A stretch of DNA of 64,000 nt from Candidatus Jettenia caeni (GTDB taxonomy: Bacteria > Planctomycetota > Brocadiia > Brocadiales > Brocadiaceae): positions 38,074 to 102,073 of the forward strand of contig BAFH01000001.1 of NCBI GenBank assembly GCA_000296795.1, given 5' to 3'. A program made the translations under genes and the position numbers. This document shows positions 8,332-17,117 of the stretch, piece after piece. Each line of letters begins with the position of its first letter. Position 1 is the first letter of the stretch. Under the pieces are notes generated by a model that ran no database searches, was not told the origin of the DNA, and worked only from the letters and a program-made list of their open reading frames with translations.

Positions 8332-8571
8332 CTACTGTCTACCAGACCTGTTCAATTCAAGATCAACAACTTTTTCAATCTTTAGCCCAGAACTGATTTT
8401 TAGTTCATAAGTTCCAATTCCTTGTTCCCCTCCCTCCAGTATTTCTTCCTTTACCCCCAAAGGAATGAGAACGTCGTTATAAAGCTTCTGAAGTAACGGG
8501 ATTTGATTACATATTGAAAGGGCAATCCAGGGCGATGTATTAACCACAATCTGGTTTTCCTGAACGGTCAT
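8332..8571 (-). pseudogene. Truncated DUF3368 PIN-like toxin
   Basis: This 79-residue frame starts IVVNTSPWIALSICNQIPLL and continues LIPLGVKEEILEGG, the N-terminal half of DUF3368 PIN-like proteins (NTSPLIxLxxxxxLxLL...IPxxVxxE). Family members are roughly 150 residues, so the C-terminal acidic residues are missing here. The frame ends just where the GTAGGGTGGGCATTACCC hairpin begins, which suggests the repeat truncated the gene before element B inserted into the repeat. It overlaps the upstream UPF0175 gene by 4 bp (ATGA). Confidence 0.75.
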
Positions 8572-8822
8572 CTTTTGGATTCCTCTAAAACCTCATCTAA
8601 ATCCACCTGAAAAGGAGAGGCCTTATATTGCCTCAATTTCAATAAAAAATTCACCCTGCTTATTCCAGCTAACTGTGCGGCCTTGCCAGAAGATATTTTA
8701 CCGAGTTCATAAAGCTTCAAAGTCAAAAGGTATCTTGCTTCATCTTCAAATTCTTCCTTGCTCTCTTTAAGAGAAAGTAGGAAGTCATCTGAATACTTTA
8801 TTATCAGAATATTTTCCTTCAT
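8568..8822 (-). CDS. UPF0175-family antitoxin
   Basis: An 84-residue protein with the UPF0175 pattern: an acidic N-terminal helix, LLTLKLYELGKISSGKAAQL, AGISRVNFLLKL, then an ending around DLDEVLEES. The central part is a helix-turn-helix-like segment. UPF0175 with DUF3368 is a recognised antitoxin-toxin combination, and the 4-bp overlap with the truncated DUF3368 gene fits. ATG 8822 has GGAGG about 9 bases upstream. The antitoxin itself looks complete although its toxin is not. Confidence 0.8.
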   Translation of the reverse strand: MKENILIIKYSDDFLLSLKESKEEFEDEARYLLTLKLYELGKISSGKAAQLAGISRVNFLLKLRQYKASPFQVDLDEVLEESKR

Positions 8823-8836
8823 ATTGTTATGCCTCC

Positions 8837-8914
8837 TTTAGCTTGATTGTAGAGGAATTTTCATTCTATTTATACGGTTTTCCAGGGTGGCACGGACAAG
8901 CTAGCTTATCCGTG
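8837..8914. repeat. Partial copy of the interior of element A/C
   Basis: TTTAGCTTGATTGTAGAGG followed by a TTTTCATT segment and a CACGGACAAG hairpin (8891-8914). The same order occurs inside the element at 30822-31976 (about 31755-31840) and, inverted, in the one at 2794-3399. It is a fragment with no visible right terminus. The rest of 8915-9062 shows nothing I can name. Confidence 0.55.
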
Positions 8915-9062
8915 TTTATATGAGTAACCCTGATTCACTATATTTTACTGAAATTGCAATACTTCTTGATATATTTTTTCTAGCCTCGTTGCAATCTTTA
9001 TGGCCTAAAATCGTTCTTTGGCATATTGATAATTACAGAAAGAAATATTTCTATGTAACTCC

Positions 9063-9614
9063 TTATATCCCTTGACAAAAAACATCATATATATTAGAAA
9101 TAAAGCTGTGTAAAGTCAGTACCACCCGCATAGCGGGTGGCTTGATTAGCCCTATAAGGGCATTGTTACCGGTATCCCTTAAGGGATTACTTAAGTCAGA
9201 GTCATATTTGTCTTCAATCGACTCACTCTCCTCTTGGTCCTGTATATATTTTCGCACCTTCGCCTCATCCAACCCCACTGTATTCACATAATAACCTTTC
9301 GCCCAAAATTGGTGGCCTCGAAAATTTTGCTTCAGACGACTGTGCTTCTCAAACACTATCATCGCACTTTTACCCTTTCAATATCCCACTATCGTTGATA
9401 CTGAATATTTCGGTGGTATCGCCAAGCAAATGTGGATGTGATCTATACATGCTTTACCTTCTATCACTTCCACTCCTTTGTACTCGCTTAAACGACGCAA
9501 TATTTCGCCTATTTCTTTTCGTAGCTTTCCGTAGACTATCTTACGCCTTTTCTTCGGCACCCATACAACATGATACCTGCACTCCCATACCGTATGTGAT
9601 AAACTCTTTTTCAC
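9063..9614 (-). pseudogene. tnpA: IS200/IS605 TnpA, interrupted by in-frame TGA
   Basis: The frame from 9614 reads CRYHVVWVPKKRRKIVYG and ACIDHIHICLAIPPKYS, with the HUH catalytic pair (HIH). It then meets TGA at 9378-9380 where the family has Leu in GYLKGKSA. The same frame continues with KGKSAMIVFEKH, HQFWAKGYYVNTVG (region of the catalytic Tyr) and KYIQDQEE. The two halves together make one complete Y1 transposase. The frame also runs past the right-end hairpin at 9122-9140 to a stop at 9063, so its natural stop is lost. Confidence 0.85.
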
Positions 9615-9745
9615 CCTTAATCTCCTTCTGCTATATTGCGAATCTTAAAGCATTCCCAATCGCAGTATACCGAAGGAGATTTTTTTATAAATACTACAGC
9701 ATAGCTTTTGCTATTCACACCCGCTTAGCGGATGGTTTAGCTTAG
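9118..9745 (-). mobile_element. Decayed IS200/IS605-type element
   Basis: A TnpA-only element on the minus strand with a subterminal hairpin at each end: CCACCCGC/GCGGGTGG at 9122-9140 and the related, imperfect CACCCGC/GCGGAT at about 9718-9734. Such hairpins are where TnpA of this family binds single-stranded ends. There are no target duplications, which is expected for this mechanism. The exact tips are not certain. The tnpA gene has a nonsense codon, so the copy is inactive unless helped in trans. Confidence 0.7.
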
Positions 9746-9748
9746 GAA

Positions 9749-11194
9749 TTAGTTAAACCCTCCTTTTAACAACTTCCAGCCAAGTTGTAATGAATCACTA
9801 ATTCCAAGTTTTTTGATTCTGCTACCGATTTCTTTCGTATAAAACTCAGGATTAAATAGATATCTTTCACCGTATTTTGTAGTTAATTTAATTTTTGCAA
9901 ACGCCGCATTTACCTTATAATATGCTTCAAGTAATTCTTCTGCACTCAGAATACCATTTGTAGATACGGGAAAATAATCTTGATCAATATGAGGGTTTGT
10001 TATATATCTATTCCAATCTTTTGTAATTAACCAGCCATTTTTTTCTGCTTCTTCCATAAAACGTGTATCAGGAAATGGCGTTGCAATGGCACACGTAGGA
10101 TAATCAGAATGTAGTTCTCTTGCCAGAGCAATAGTTTTTTCAATACTCTCCCATGTCTCGCCGAGGTTCCCCACCATAAAAAAACTAGAAACAATTAAAC
10201 CAGCATCCTTTGCCCAAATATGAGCGTTTTTAATCTGCTCCCCGGCTATCCCTTTTCCAACATTTTTCCTTACCTCCGGGTCGCCTGATTCAACACCAAA
10301 GCAAATATTTCGACACCCCGCCATATACATCTTCTTTAAAACTTCCTTATCTACGGTATTTACTCTTGCATTAGCAATCCATCGGTATTGTTTGTTAGTG
10401 TTAATGATCAAATCACATAACTCATCAACCCTCTTTTTATCTATGGTTAGTGTATCATCAATAAAGTTGAAATAGCGTGCCCCAAATTTTTCCTCAAGAA
10501 ATTGTAACTCAGAAAAAATATTTTCTGCTGAACGTTTCCTAAACCGTCGGGTAAAAGCTGTATGCGAAGAACAAAAGGCACATTTTCCCGGGCATCCTCT
10601 GGATGTAAATACAGAAAACACAGGTAATTCTTCTGATACACCCAATATCTTCTCTGAGTATGCATTTATTGGAAAGTCATCCCATTTGGGGAAAGGCAGG
10701 ATATCAAGGTCCTCTATTAATGCTCTATCTCTATTTTTAATGATATTCCCATCTCTTTTAAAAACAAGCCCGTCAATTTTTTCCCAATTTTCTATTCCCT
10801 TATCCAATGCTTCCACCAACTGTCTAAACGTAATTTCTCCCTCCCGTAGGATTACAAAATCAACAAAATCATATTCCATAGCTTCTTCCGGCAAAGCAGA
10901 CACATGGTTACCCCCTAAAATTATGGGTATTTTGGGATAAATACTTTTACATGTTTGTGCCACTTTTAACGCGTTTCCAAACTGATTGGTCATAAAAGAT
11001 ATACCAATTATCTCAGGTTTATTCTTTTTAATAGAGTCTTCAATATCGGATAATGTTAATCCCAAGGGGTTCATATCTAAAATCTTTACCTTATATCCTT
11101 GTTGTTCAACAAAAGCTGCCAAATATGCTAAACCAAGAGGAGGACTTTTATGTTTTGACAGGTAAGGTGGATAAATTAGTAATATATCTATCAT
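9749..11194 (-). CDS. B12-binding radical SAM protein
   Basis: A 481-residue enzyme. The N-terminal 140 residues form a cobalamin-binding Rossmann-like domain (MIDILLIYPPYLS, IILGGNHVSALPEE). The radical SAM TIM barrel follows, with the cluster motif RGCPGKCAFC (Cys 201, 205 and 208) that holds the 4Fe-4S cluster for SAM cleavage. This architecture is found in class B methylases and related enzymes that modify lipids, hopanoids or sugars. It is the last gene of the minus-strand polysaccharide locus, 12 bp after the preceding gene. Its substrate cannot be deduced from the sequence. Confidence 0.88.
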   Translation of the reverse strand: MIDILLIYPPYLSKHKSPPLGLAYLAAFVEQQGYKVKILDMNPLGLTLSDIEDSIKKNKPEIIGISFMTNQFGNALKVAQTCKSIYPKIPIILGGNHVSALPEEAMEYDFVDFVILREGEITFRQLVEALDKGIENWEKIDGLVFKRDGNIIKNRDRALIEDLDILPFPKWDDFPINAYSEKILGVSEELPVFSVFTSRGCPGKCAFCSSHTAFTRRFRKRSAENIFSELQFLEEKFGARYFNFIDDTLTIDKKRVDELCDLIINTNKQYRWIANARVNTVDKEVLKKMYMAGCRNICFGVESGDPEVRKNVGKGIAGEQIKNAHIWAKDAGLIVSSFFMVGNLGETWESIEKTIALARELHSDYPTCAIATPFPDTRFMEEAEKNGWLITKDWNRYITNPHIDQDYFPVSTNGILSAEELLEAYYKVNAAFAKIKLTTKYGERYLFNPEFYTKEIGSRIKKLGISDSLQLGWKLLKGGFN

Positions 11195-11206
11195 TACAAA
11201 GATCTC

Positions 11207-12415
11207 CTAAGAAGTCAGCTTACTTAATAAAAATGTTAGTGCGTTGAACATAGGTGCTTGTCCCCAACGTATATAAGGAAACTTGTTTCTGTGGGTTCGA
11301 TAAGTACGGAAATAAAAGAAACCTTTTTTATCCTGCATATTATTAATAGTCCATTTGGCAACTTTTCGTGCTAGGTTGATTGCTTCTGGATAGAGGTCAC
11401 TCAGGAGTGTAAGACAATATATTGTCTCGGCACAGCCCCTAATATCTACTTTAATGCCATTAGGGTATGGGTAGTAATAATAATAGCGAACAGAGTGATC
11501 CGTGGTTATAAATTGTTTGATGAAGAATTCATATCCTTTATCGATTGATTTTTTCAAATTTTCACTTTTATTCCATTTCCATATCCAATAGAGATTTTCC
11601 AATACAAAACAGGTATGAAAACTATCAATAAAATTTCTATTTTCTTGAACATCATCACGATCAAAATAAAACCAAGATCCATCAGAATTTTGTTGAGTTA
11701 CAATGTAATTAATAATTTTTTCAACCAATTCCCTTTTCATCCAGTCATCACTATTTTCCCTCATTAAGGAGGCTAAAATCCTGGCAGCATAACTATTAGC
11801 GTTGATTACGTAATTTTGATTCGTAGGCGTATAACTCAATGCAATCCCATATGACATAACTTTACGATTCAAGTCACAAGCAACAAACTCACCTGTTTTT
11901 TCTGCAGTTTCCCGATATATCTCTTCTTTTGTTAATCGATGTCCTTCCAAAAATGCCTCTGTTGCATATGCTGTAAGGGTCACGCATGGAGTTCCCTTTT
12001 TGACAAAAACTTTTCCTTCCCAGTCAAAATGCAAGCCCCAACCACAACCGTGTTCGGTATTTGACGCATTTTCCTTTAGCCAACCAAGGAGTTTACACCC
12101 TAGGTTTAAATAGTTCATTTCATTTGTCATTTGATAGAGCCGAAAGTATCCCATAGCAATTCGAGGAATCGCTTCAGCCGATCTATCCTTCATGGCAAAA
12201 ATCTTTCTAGATTGGGGTAGGCATACGTCAAGAGAATTAAGGAAAGCAACTATTGGCATACCTATTAATTTATTCATTGAAAAGATTCGTCTTCCTACTA
12301 TACCTATTTTTGAAGACCAAAAATCATAATGGTCATAACTGGAGTAATCATTTTGTTCAATCCAATTAATTAGAGAATGAATGCTCTTTAAGATAAAACT
12401 ATTATTCTTTATCAT
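11207..12415 (-). CDS. Alpha/alpha-toroid (six-hairpin-like) protein of EPS locus
   Basis: About 402 residues with the repeated aromatic/helical texture of alpha/alpha-barrel enzymes: HGCGWGLHFDWEG, VTLTAYATEAFLEG, NANSYAARILASLM, NSDGSWFYF and IDSFHTCFVLENLYW. Prenyltransferase-like and glycosidase/epimerase toroids share this look. No signal peptide is seen, so it is probably cytoplasmic. The upstream frame reaches 12490 but would overlap the glycosyltransferase; I place the start at ATG 12415, just after that gene's stop at 12433. A sugar-modifying role is inferred from the neighbourhood. The family is not recognised with certainty. Confidence 0.6.
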   Translation of the reverse strand: MIKNNSFILKSIHSLINWIEQNDYSSYDHYDFWSSKIGIVGRRIFSMNKLIGMPIVAFLNSLDVCLPQSRKIFAMKDRSAEAIPRIAMGYFRLYQMTNEMNYLNLGCKLLGWLKENASNTEHGCGWGLHFDWEGKVFVKKGTPCVTLTAYATEAFLEGHRLTKEEIYRETAEKTGEFVACDLNRKVMSYGIALSYTPTNQNYVINANSYAARILASLMRENSDDWMKRELVEKIINYIVTQQNSDGSWFYFDRDDVQENRNFIDSFHTCFVLENLYWIWKWNKSENLKKSIDKGYEFFIKQFITTDHSVRYYYYYPYPNGIKVDIRGCAETIYCLTLLSDLYPEAINLARKVAKWTINNMQDKKGFFYFRTYRTHRNKFPYIRWGQAPMFNALTFLLSKLTS

Positions 12416-12432
12416 TTTTTTCTGATTGTGAG

Positions 12433-13632
12433 TCAACGATTCAGAAAACTTACAATGTGTTGAGCCGCTTGGTCTGCAATAAAATCCCATGTATGTTCCT
12501 TCGCATAACAGGTCCTTTTCTGTCTCATTGCCGGAGTATCTGAAGAAATTGCTCTATGCAGTTGGTAATTAAATTCTTCATAGTCTTTCGCAATATAGAG
12601 GTAATCTTTAAAGTATTCTAATTCTAAAATATCAACAGATACTACTGGTTTACCGGTAGCGAGATATTCTAGTAGTTTCTTTGGATTTCTATAACAATTA
12701 AATATATTATCTTTGCGATAATAAATGCCGAAACAAGCGATTTTTTGCATATAATTAGGCAACAATTCGTAAGGCTTCTTACCTAAAAAATAGACATTTT
12801 TTTCTTCTTTTACGACAGTTATATCCGAATAAATATCGCCAATAAAAACAAAAGAAAGGTCTTTATTCTTCCTTGCCAAATACCTTACGAGTTCAAAATC
12901 AAGGTCTGTTAAAACTCCAATATAACCAACAATAGGTGTTTTAATATCCATTATGTCATCTGGTACCGGCAAATGATTAAGATTATATCTTGCAAAATGA
13001 TCATAATCAACGCCGTGTCCTAGATGGTGTGTATTATGATTAAATTTTTTACGTTCCTCAACCATGCGATGGTTAACAAAAAAGGCCACGTCAGCACTCT
13101 GTTGAATTCTTATATCCATATCTAAAATAAAATGGTTAATTTCTCCTGTATAATAAGCAACATTATCAGTACAATAATAGACAAGGCATTTTGCAATTTT
13201 CCTTCTCTGATGTAATGCAATATCTTTTACAGAAGGAATACATACCCATAAGAGAGGATTTTTAAAATTGAGCATCCTAAGAATGATATTGAACTGTAAA
13301 AGTAAAAGATATTTATTCATGATCGAAACAAAGCGCTCATATCCTCTTATTGGAGGCAAAGCAATTGGAGTGAGTACATAAATATTATGTTCTGCTTTTT
13401 TTAGATATCTCGCCAAGCTTTTTAATTTCCCCATAATTCTTTTCCATGCAAATTTGTCTGTTTTAAAACTTGGCATACGGGTACCAATAGAATTAACAAA
13501 TAAAATACGGTTTTGCTTTGCAAATGACTTCATAATATGAAGATCTGAATGAGGATTGTGATACCACCAATCAGCCCCCGCAAAACAAATTATATTCTCT
13601 TCTCTTAAGTTCGTTCTCGTTTGTTTGCTCAT
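12433..13632 (-). CDS. Glycosyltransferase, GT-B fold
   Basis: A 399-residue protein with an N-terminal FAGADWWYHNPHSD motif, seen in putative GT-B transferases of polysaccharide loci. The C-terminal Rossmann half has VGYIGVLTDLDF, FVFIGD and NPKKLLEYLATGKPVVSV, the nucleotide-sugar binding region. The strict EX7E motif of GT4 is replaced by the KLLEYLA variant. It would transfer a sugar from a nucleotide donor to the lipid-linked repeat unit at the cytoplasmic face. It lies between the polymerase gene and the toroid gene on the same strand. Confidence 0.8.
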   Translation of the reverse strand: MSKQTRTNLREENIICFAGADWWYHNPHSDLHIMKSFAKQNRILFVNSIGTRMPSFKTDKFAWKRIMGKLKSLARYLKKAEHNIYVLTPIALPPIRGYERFVSIMNKYLLLLQFNIILRMLNFKNPLLWVCIPSVKDIALHQRRKIAKCLVYYCTDNVAYYTGEINHFILDMDIRIQQSADVAFFVNHRMVEERKKFNHNTHHLGHGVDYDHFARYNLNHLPVPDDIMDIKTPIVGYIGVLTDLDFELVRYLARKNKDLSFVFIGDIYSDITVVKEEKNVYFLGKKPYELLPNYMQKIACFGIYYRKDNIFNCYRNPKKLLEYLATGKPVVSVDILELEYFKDYLYIAKDYEEFNYQLHRAISSDTPAMRQKRTCYAKEHTWDFIADQAAQHIVSFLNR

Positions 13633-13658
13633 CTTTGTTTATATCATTAAAATAAACT

Positions 13659-15023
13659 CTATCTGTATAAATTAATATATTGAATTGAAGCTTTTTCCTT
13701 TATTGAAATTAATCTAAAGTAAATTCCTATCAAACCCCAAAAATACCAATGAATAATCACATAACCTGCAAGATTTTCTGAAATACTCATCAATAAAAAA
13801 GCTGGAATGAAACAGATAAAAAAACTTGCCAATTTTTGCAAAACTCCATTTTTTTCGAAAGATTGGTAATTTTTCACTGCATGAGTTAATACATAAAAAT
13901 AAGGCAAAAAATATACTAAAACTCCAATAAAGCCAGATTCAACAAAGAAACGTATGTAATCATTATGAGCTTCTAAATTATCTTTACCAATATAACGAGA
14001 AGCTAAAATACCATGTCCAAAAAATGGTTTTTTTACCCCAACGACCAAAAGGTCATGCCATTTATTAAGTCTCCAACCAAAGGAGCTCATTTCATTGATT
14101 TCTACCTGACCTCCGTAAGAACTAAAGATATTTAAAATTTTTTGTTGCACTAATGGAATGAAGCTAAGTACTATCAACATGCCAATACCCGGCATGATCC
14201 ATTTACGGTTAAAAAAAACGGCATACATTGCTCCCATCAATACCAAAGCCATCCAGGAACTTCTTGTCTCTGCAAGAACTAAAATACTTATTAAGATAGC
14301 AATACATACTATACGCCAAAAAGAATACTGTAATGAAGAAGATGGATTATCGATCTGAAAGAATAAACATCCAATAATAATCAATAAGAAAAAAGCAAGA
14401 ACGTTTGGATGTGAGAATGTAGCTACAAAACGGCCAGCAGCAAATTCACCACTATAGCCACCGTAAAACAAGTAATCGATAGTCCCAACTACAATAGGGA
14501 TGATTGCAGATAAGGGTATAGCCTTCAATAAAAGACCTGCATCTTTTTCAGATGATATATTACCGATTACCATTATTAGAATTGCGAGAACAGAAAAATA
14601 GCCCAATAGTATTTTTACCGCACTCGATACTTCTGGAGAAGTAAAAAGAGACATGCTGTAAACGAAACAGAACATAGCATAAAAAGCAATAATGGGAAGT
14701 TTTAATCTGTTAGAATTATGTGGGGTAATTAAAATATAAAAAATTGCCCCAAGTACAAGGAATAAATTAACTATTCCGCCTAAACCTATATCAATACCTC
14801 CGACTGAAAACCTTATCGATAACAGAATACTATCAATAGCTGGCCGCAACAATAAAAGCATAAAGAGAAAATATAAGAGATGGCTAATAAAAATTTGAGC
14901 TAAAATTAAAACGAAAAGTATGCCCATGATATACAGAGGAGAAAAACCACTTGCGATTAATGCTGCAAATAAACATCCAATGATAGCCGTTATACCTATT
15001 TTTAATGATAGTATATTTCCCAT
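13659..15023 (-). CDS. O-antigen polymerase/ligase (Wzy/WaaL superfamily)
   Basis: A 454-residue integral membrane protein with roughly eleven hydrophobic segments. The Wzy_C-type region contains ETRSSWMALVLMG and a periplasmic loop with GHGILASRY and EAHNDYIRFFVESG, motifs shared by O-antigen ligases and polymerases. In a Wzx/Wzy-type locus it would polymerise flipped repeat units or transfer the chain to an acceptor. It starts 9 bp after the BNR-repeat gene and is followed by a glycosyltransferase. Sequence alone cannot separate ligase from polymerase; the presence of Wzx and Wza favours polymerase. Confidence 0.82.
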   Translation of the reverse strand: MGNILSLKIGITAIIGCLFAALIASGFSPLYIMGILFVLILAQIFISHLLYFLFMLLLLRPAIDSILLSIRFSVGGIDIGLGGIVNLFLVLGAIFYILITPHNSNRLKLPIIAFYAMFCFVYSMSLFTSPEVSSAVKILLGYFSVLAILIMVIGNISSEKDAGLLLKAIPLSAIIPIVVGTIDYLFYGGYSGEFAAGRFVATFSHPNVLAFFLLIIIGCLFFQIDNPSSSLQYSFWRIVCIAILISILVLAETRSSWMALVLMGAMYAVFFNRKWIMPGIGMLIVLSFIPLVQQKILNIFSSYGGQVEINEMSSFGWRLNKWHDLLVVGVKKPFFGHGILASRYIGKDNLEAHNDYIRFFVESGFIGVLVYFLPYFYVLTHAVKNYQSFEKNGVLQKLASFFICFIPAFLLMSISENLAGYVIIHWYFWGLIGIYFRLISIKEKASIQYINLYR

Positions 15024-15032
15024 AGTAATTTT

Positions 15033-17117
15033 TTATAAGAAACCCAGGGGTCTTTTATAGACAGATCCAGCATATAAAAGCACATAAAGCATTTCTTCTT
15101 GAGAGTTAACTACCAAAGTAGCAGGTCCATTCGATGGTGGAAGGGTGTCTGTAATATCTCTCCAGTTTTTACCTTCATCCTTTGAATAAAGTATTTTTCC
15201 TCCTGAATATCCATTCCAATTAACTATTCCCATAAAAATTTGTTTTTCATCTTCAGGGTTAATACAAATGGCTTCACAACTCTCTGACTCCTTGAAACTT
15301 TTCAGAAGTTTCCACGATTTCCCTTTATTGTAAGAAGCATACAAAACTGGTTTGCCGGATGTACCAGCCGCATACACAATTCCTGTTTTTGAAATAGCAA
15401 GATCAAATATCCATCTTGATTCTGAAAAAACTTTTTTCCATGTTCTACCATAGTCTTCGGATCGATACACCCCACCATCGTTTCCACATGCCCCCCAAAA
15501 TATACGATTGGGTTCTGTTGGGTCTACTACCAATCCGTTATAAATTCGCAAAGAATCTGGCTGTCCAATTGACCTTTGCCATGACTTACCACCATCACGA
15601 GAGATAAATAGGCCTCCTCCATCATCTCCATCAATACCAAGATATATATTGCGATTATCCTTTGGGTCTATTGCTAAAGCCCTTGGATAACCTTGCCCCC
15701 ACATCGTATTTACCTGTGGCCTTTTTGATGGAAGTCCATTTCTAATCACCTCAAAATTTCTTCCTCCATCAAAGCTTAAAATAACTTGATTAATATCATC
15801 ATTCCATGGAGAAGAAGTAGCAATTATGGTATTATTCTCTTTCTCTGGTATAACGAAAACCCTCCAAACATGTCCATTAATCGCTTTATCATATCCTTTC
15901 GATGGAAAAAGGGCCTTATAATATTTTCCACTATTGGAACTTTCCAATAAACCATTATCCATAGTAGCTACAAAAATATTACCAAGGGAAGATATAAAAA
16001 TATCTGAACCACAAGAATTTGGAGCACCTTTTATTATCTCGTTCCAATTTTCTCCATTATCATCAGAACGCCACACTCCCCACCAATCAGTAAAATAGAT
16101 AGTCTCTTGATTGAATGGGTCGAAAACAACAGCATTTGGTTTACCAAAGCCTTTCATCCATGCTCTTGTTGGATTATGAATTTCATTGTGTCTAAGATTT
16201 TTTTCTCTATCTTTCCATGTTTCGCCTTTATCTGTACTTAAAAATACACCGCCTTTCCAGCCATCCCTCCATCCTGCTAATAATTTTGTAGCTCCAGACC
16301 TATCGATTCTCACCGATAATCTTGTTATTTCATCCCGAGGTATATCCGTAGTAAATTGCCACGTTTTACCATAATCAGAGCTAAAGGCAATTTGCCTTCC
16401 AGATGTTACATAAATCGTATCATTTGACCCGGAGCATACCATATCCCATACTCTACTATTACCAACTTCTATTTTTTGCCATTCTTTTTTGGTCACATCA
16501 TATCGCATAAGTCCAAGTTCAGATGCAACAAACAGCATTTTTCCACCTTGGCTCAGCAAAAGGGTTGTTATAGTGACTTCTTTTTTAAAAGGATACTTAT
16601 TCCCTTCCAGGCATTTCCATTCCTTACCTCCATCTTCAGAATAGAAGATCTCTCCTTTTTTTGTGCCAGCATATACTCTATTGCAATCTTTTGAATCAAT
16701 CGCAATGGAGCGATAACTGTCAGGCCTTTTAAAGATAATTTTATCTTTTGTAGATAAGAGATAGTGCCATGTCTTACCAGCATCATCCGATCTCATCATG
16801 CCTGCTTGTGTCCCTATATAGATAACATCAGAATTGGATGGTGCTATTGATAGGACAGCGATATGTAAATTTACCAAGCCATCGTTGATAAAGTGCCATT
16901 CGTCTCCTTTGTTATCACTACGCCATAGACCCGCAACATCTGATAAAAGATATAGTCTTTCCTTCACGTTGGGATCAGGTACTATGGCAGGATAACATCC
17001 GCCACCATACCATCCTACAAATGTCCAACCGCTCTTTATTACTTCATCTGCCGGTGATTGAGTAATAAAGTAAAAAAGGAGCAAGAAAAATATAGAGGTA
17101 AAATATATTCTCCGCAT
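15033..17117 (-). CDS. Secreted BNR/Asp-box beta-propeller protein (GH74/sialidase-like)
   Basis: A 694-residue protein with an N-terminal signal peptide (RRIYFTSIFFLLLFYF, then an SPADE cleavage region). I count about eleven Asp-box motifs of the SxDxGxxW type, for example RSDDAGKTW, YSEDGGKEW, RSEDYGRTW and YSKDEGKNW. This predicts one or two seven-bladed propellers as in GH74 xyloglucanases, sialidases and Vps10-like proteins. It should act outside the cytoplasm, possibly trimming or binding the exported polysaccharide. The start overlaps the stop of the upstream glycosyltransferase by 1 bp (TAATG), so it belongs to the same transcript. Enzymatic activity is not established. Confidence 0.8.
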   Translation of the reverse strand: MRRIYFTSIFFLLLFYFITQSPADEVIKSGWTFVGWYGGGCYPAIVPDPNVKERLYLLSDVAGLWRSDNKGDEWHFINDGLVNLHIAVLSIAPSNSDVIYIGTQAGMMRSDDAGKTWHYLLSTKDKIIFKRPDSYRSIAIDSKDCNRVYAGTKKGEIFYSEDGGKEWKCLEGNKYPFKKEVTITTLLLSQGGKMLFVASELGLMRYDVTKKEWQKIEVGNSRVWDMVCSGSNDTIYVTSGRQIAFSSDYGKTWQFTTDIPRDEITRLSVRIDRSGATKLLAGWRDGWKGGVFLSTDKGETWKDREKNLRHNEIHNPTRAWMKGFGKPNAVVFDPFNQETIYFTDWWGVWRSDDNGENWNEIIKGAPNSCGSDIFISSLGNIFVATMDNGLLESSNSGKYYKALFPSKGYDKAINGHVWRVFVIPEKENNTIIATSSPWNDDINQVILSFDGGRNFEVIRNGLPSKRPQVNTMWGQGYPRALAIDPKDNRNIYLGIDGDDGGGLFISRDGGKSWQRSIGQPDSLRIYNGLVVDPTEPNRIFWGACGNDGGVYRSEDYGRTWKKVFSESRWIFDLAISKTGIVYAAGTSGKPVLYASYNKGKSWKLLKSFKESESCEAICINPEDEKQIFMGIVNWNGYSGGKILYSKDEGKNWRDITDTLPPSNGPATLVVNSQEEMLYVLLYAGSVYKRPLGFL

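Noticed and set aside
6688..9380. TGA recoding suggested by in-frame TGA in vapC and tnpA
   Set aside because: TGA is used as the normal stop of other genes here (for example hypD and hypE), and both affected genes are dispensable toxin/transposase genes. Ordinary nonsense mutations explain it.
12416..12490. Longer start for the toroid protein
   Set aside because: It would overlap the end of the upstream glycosyltransferase and encodes residues without family-like character.
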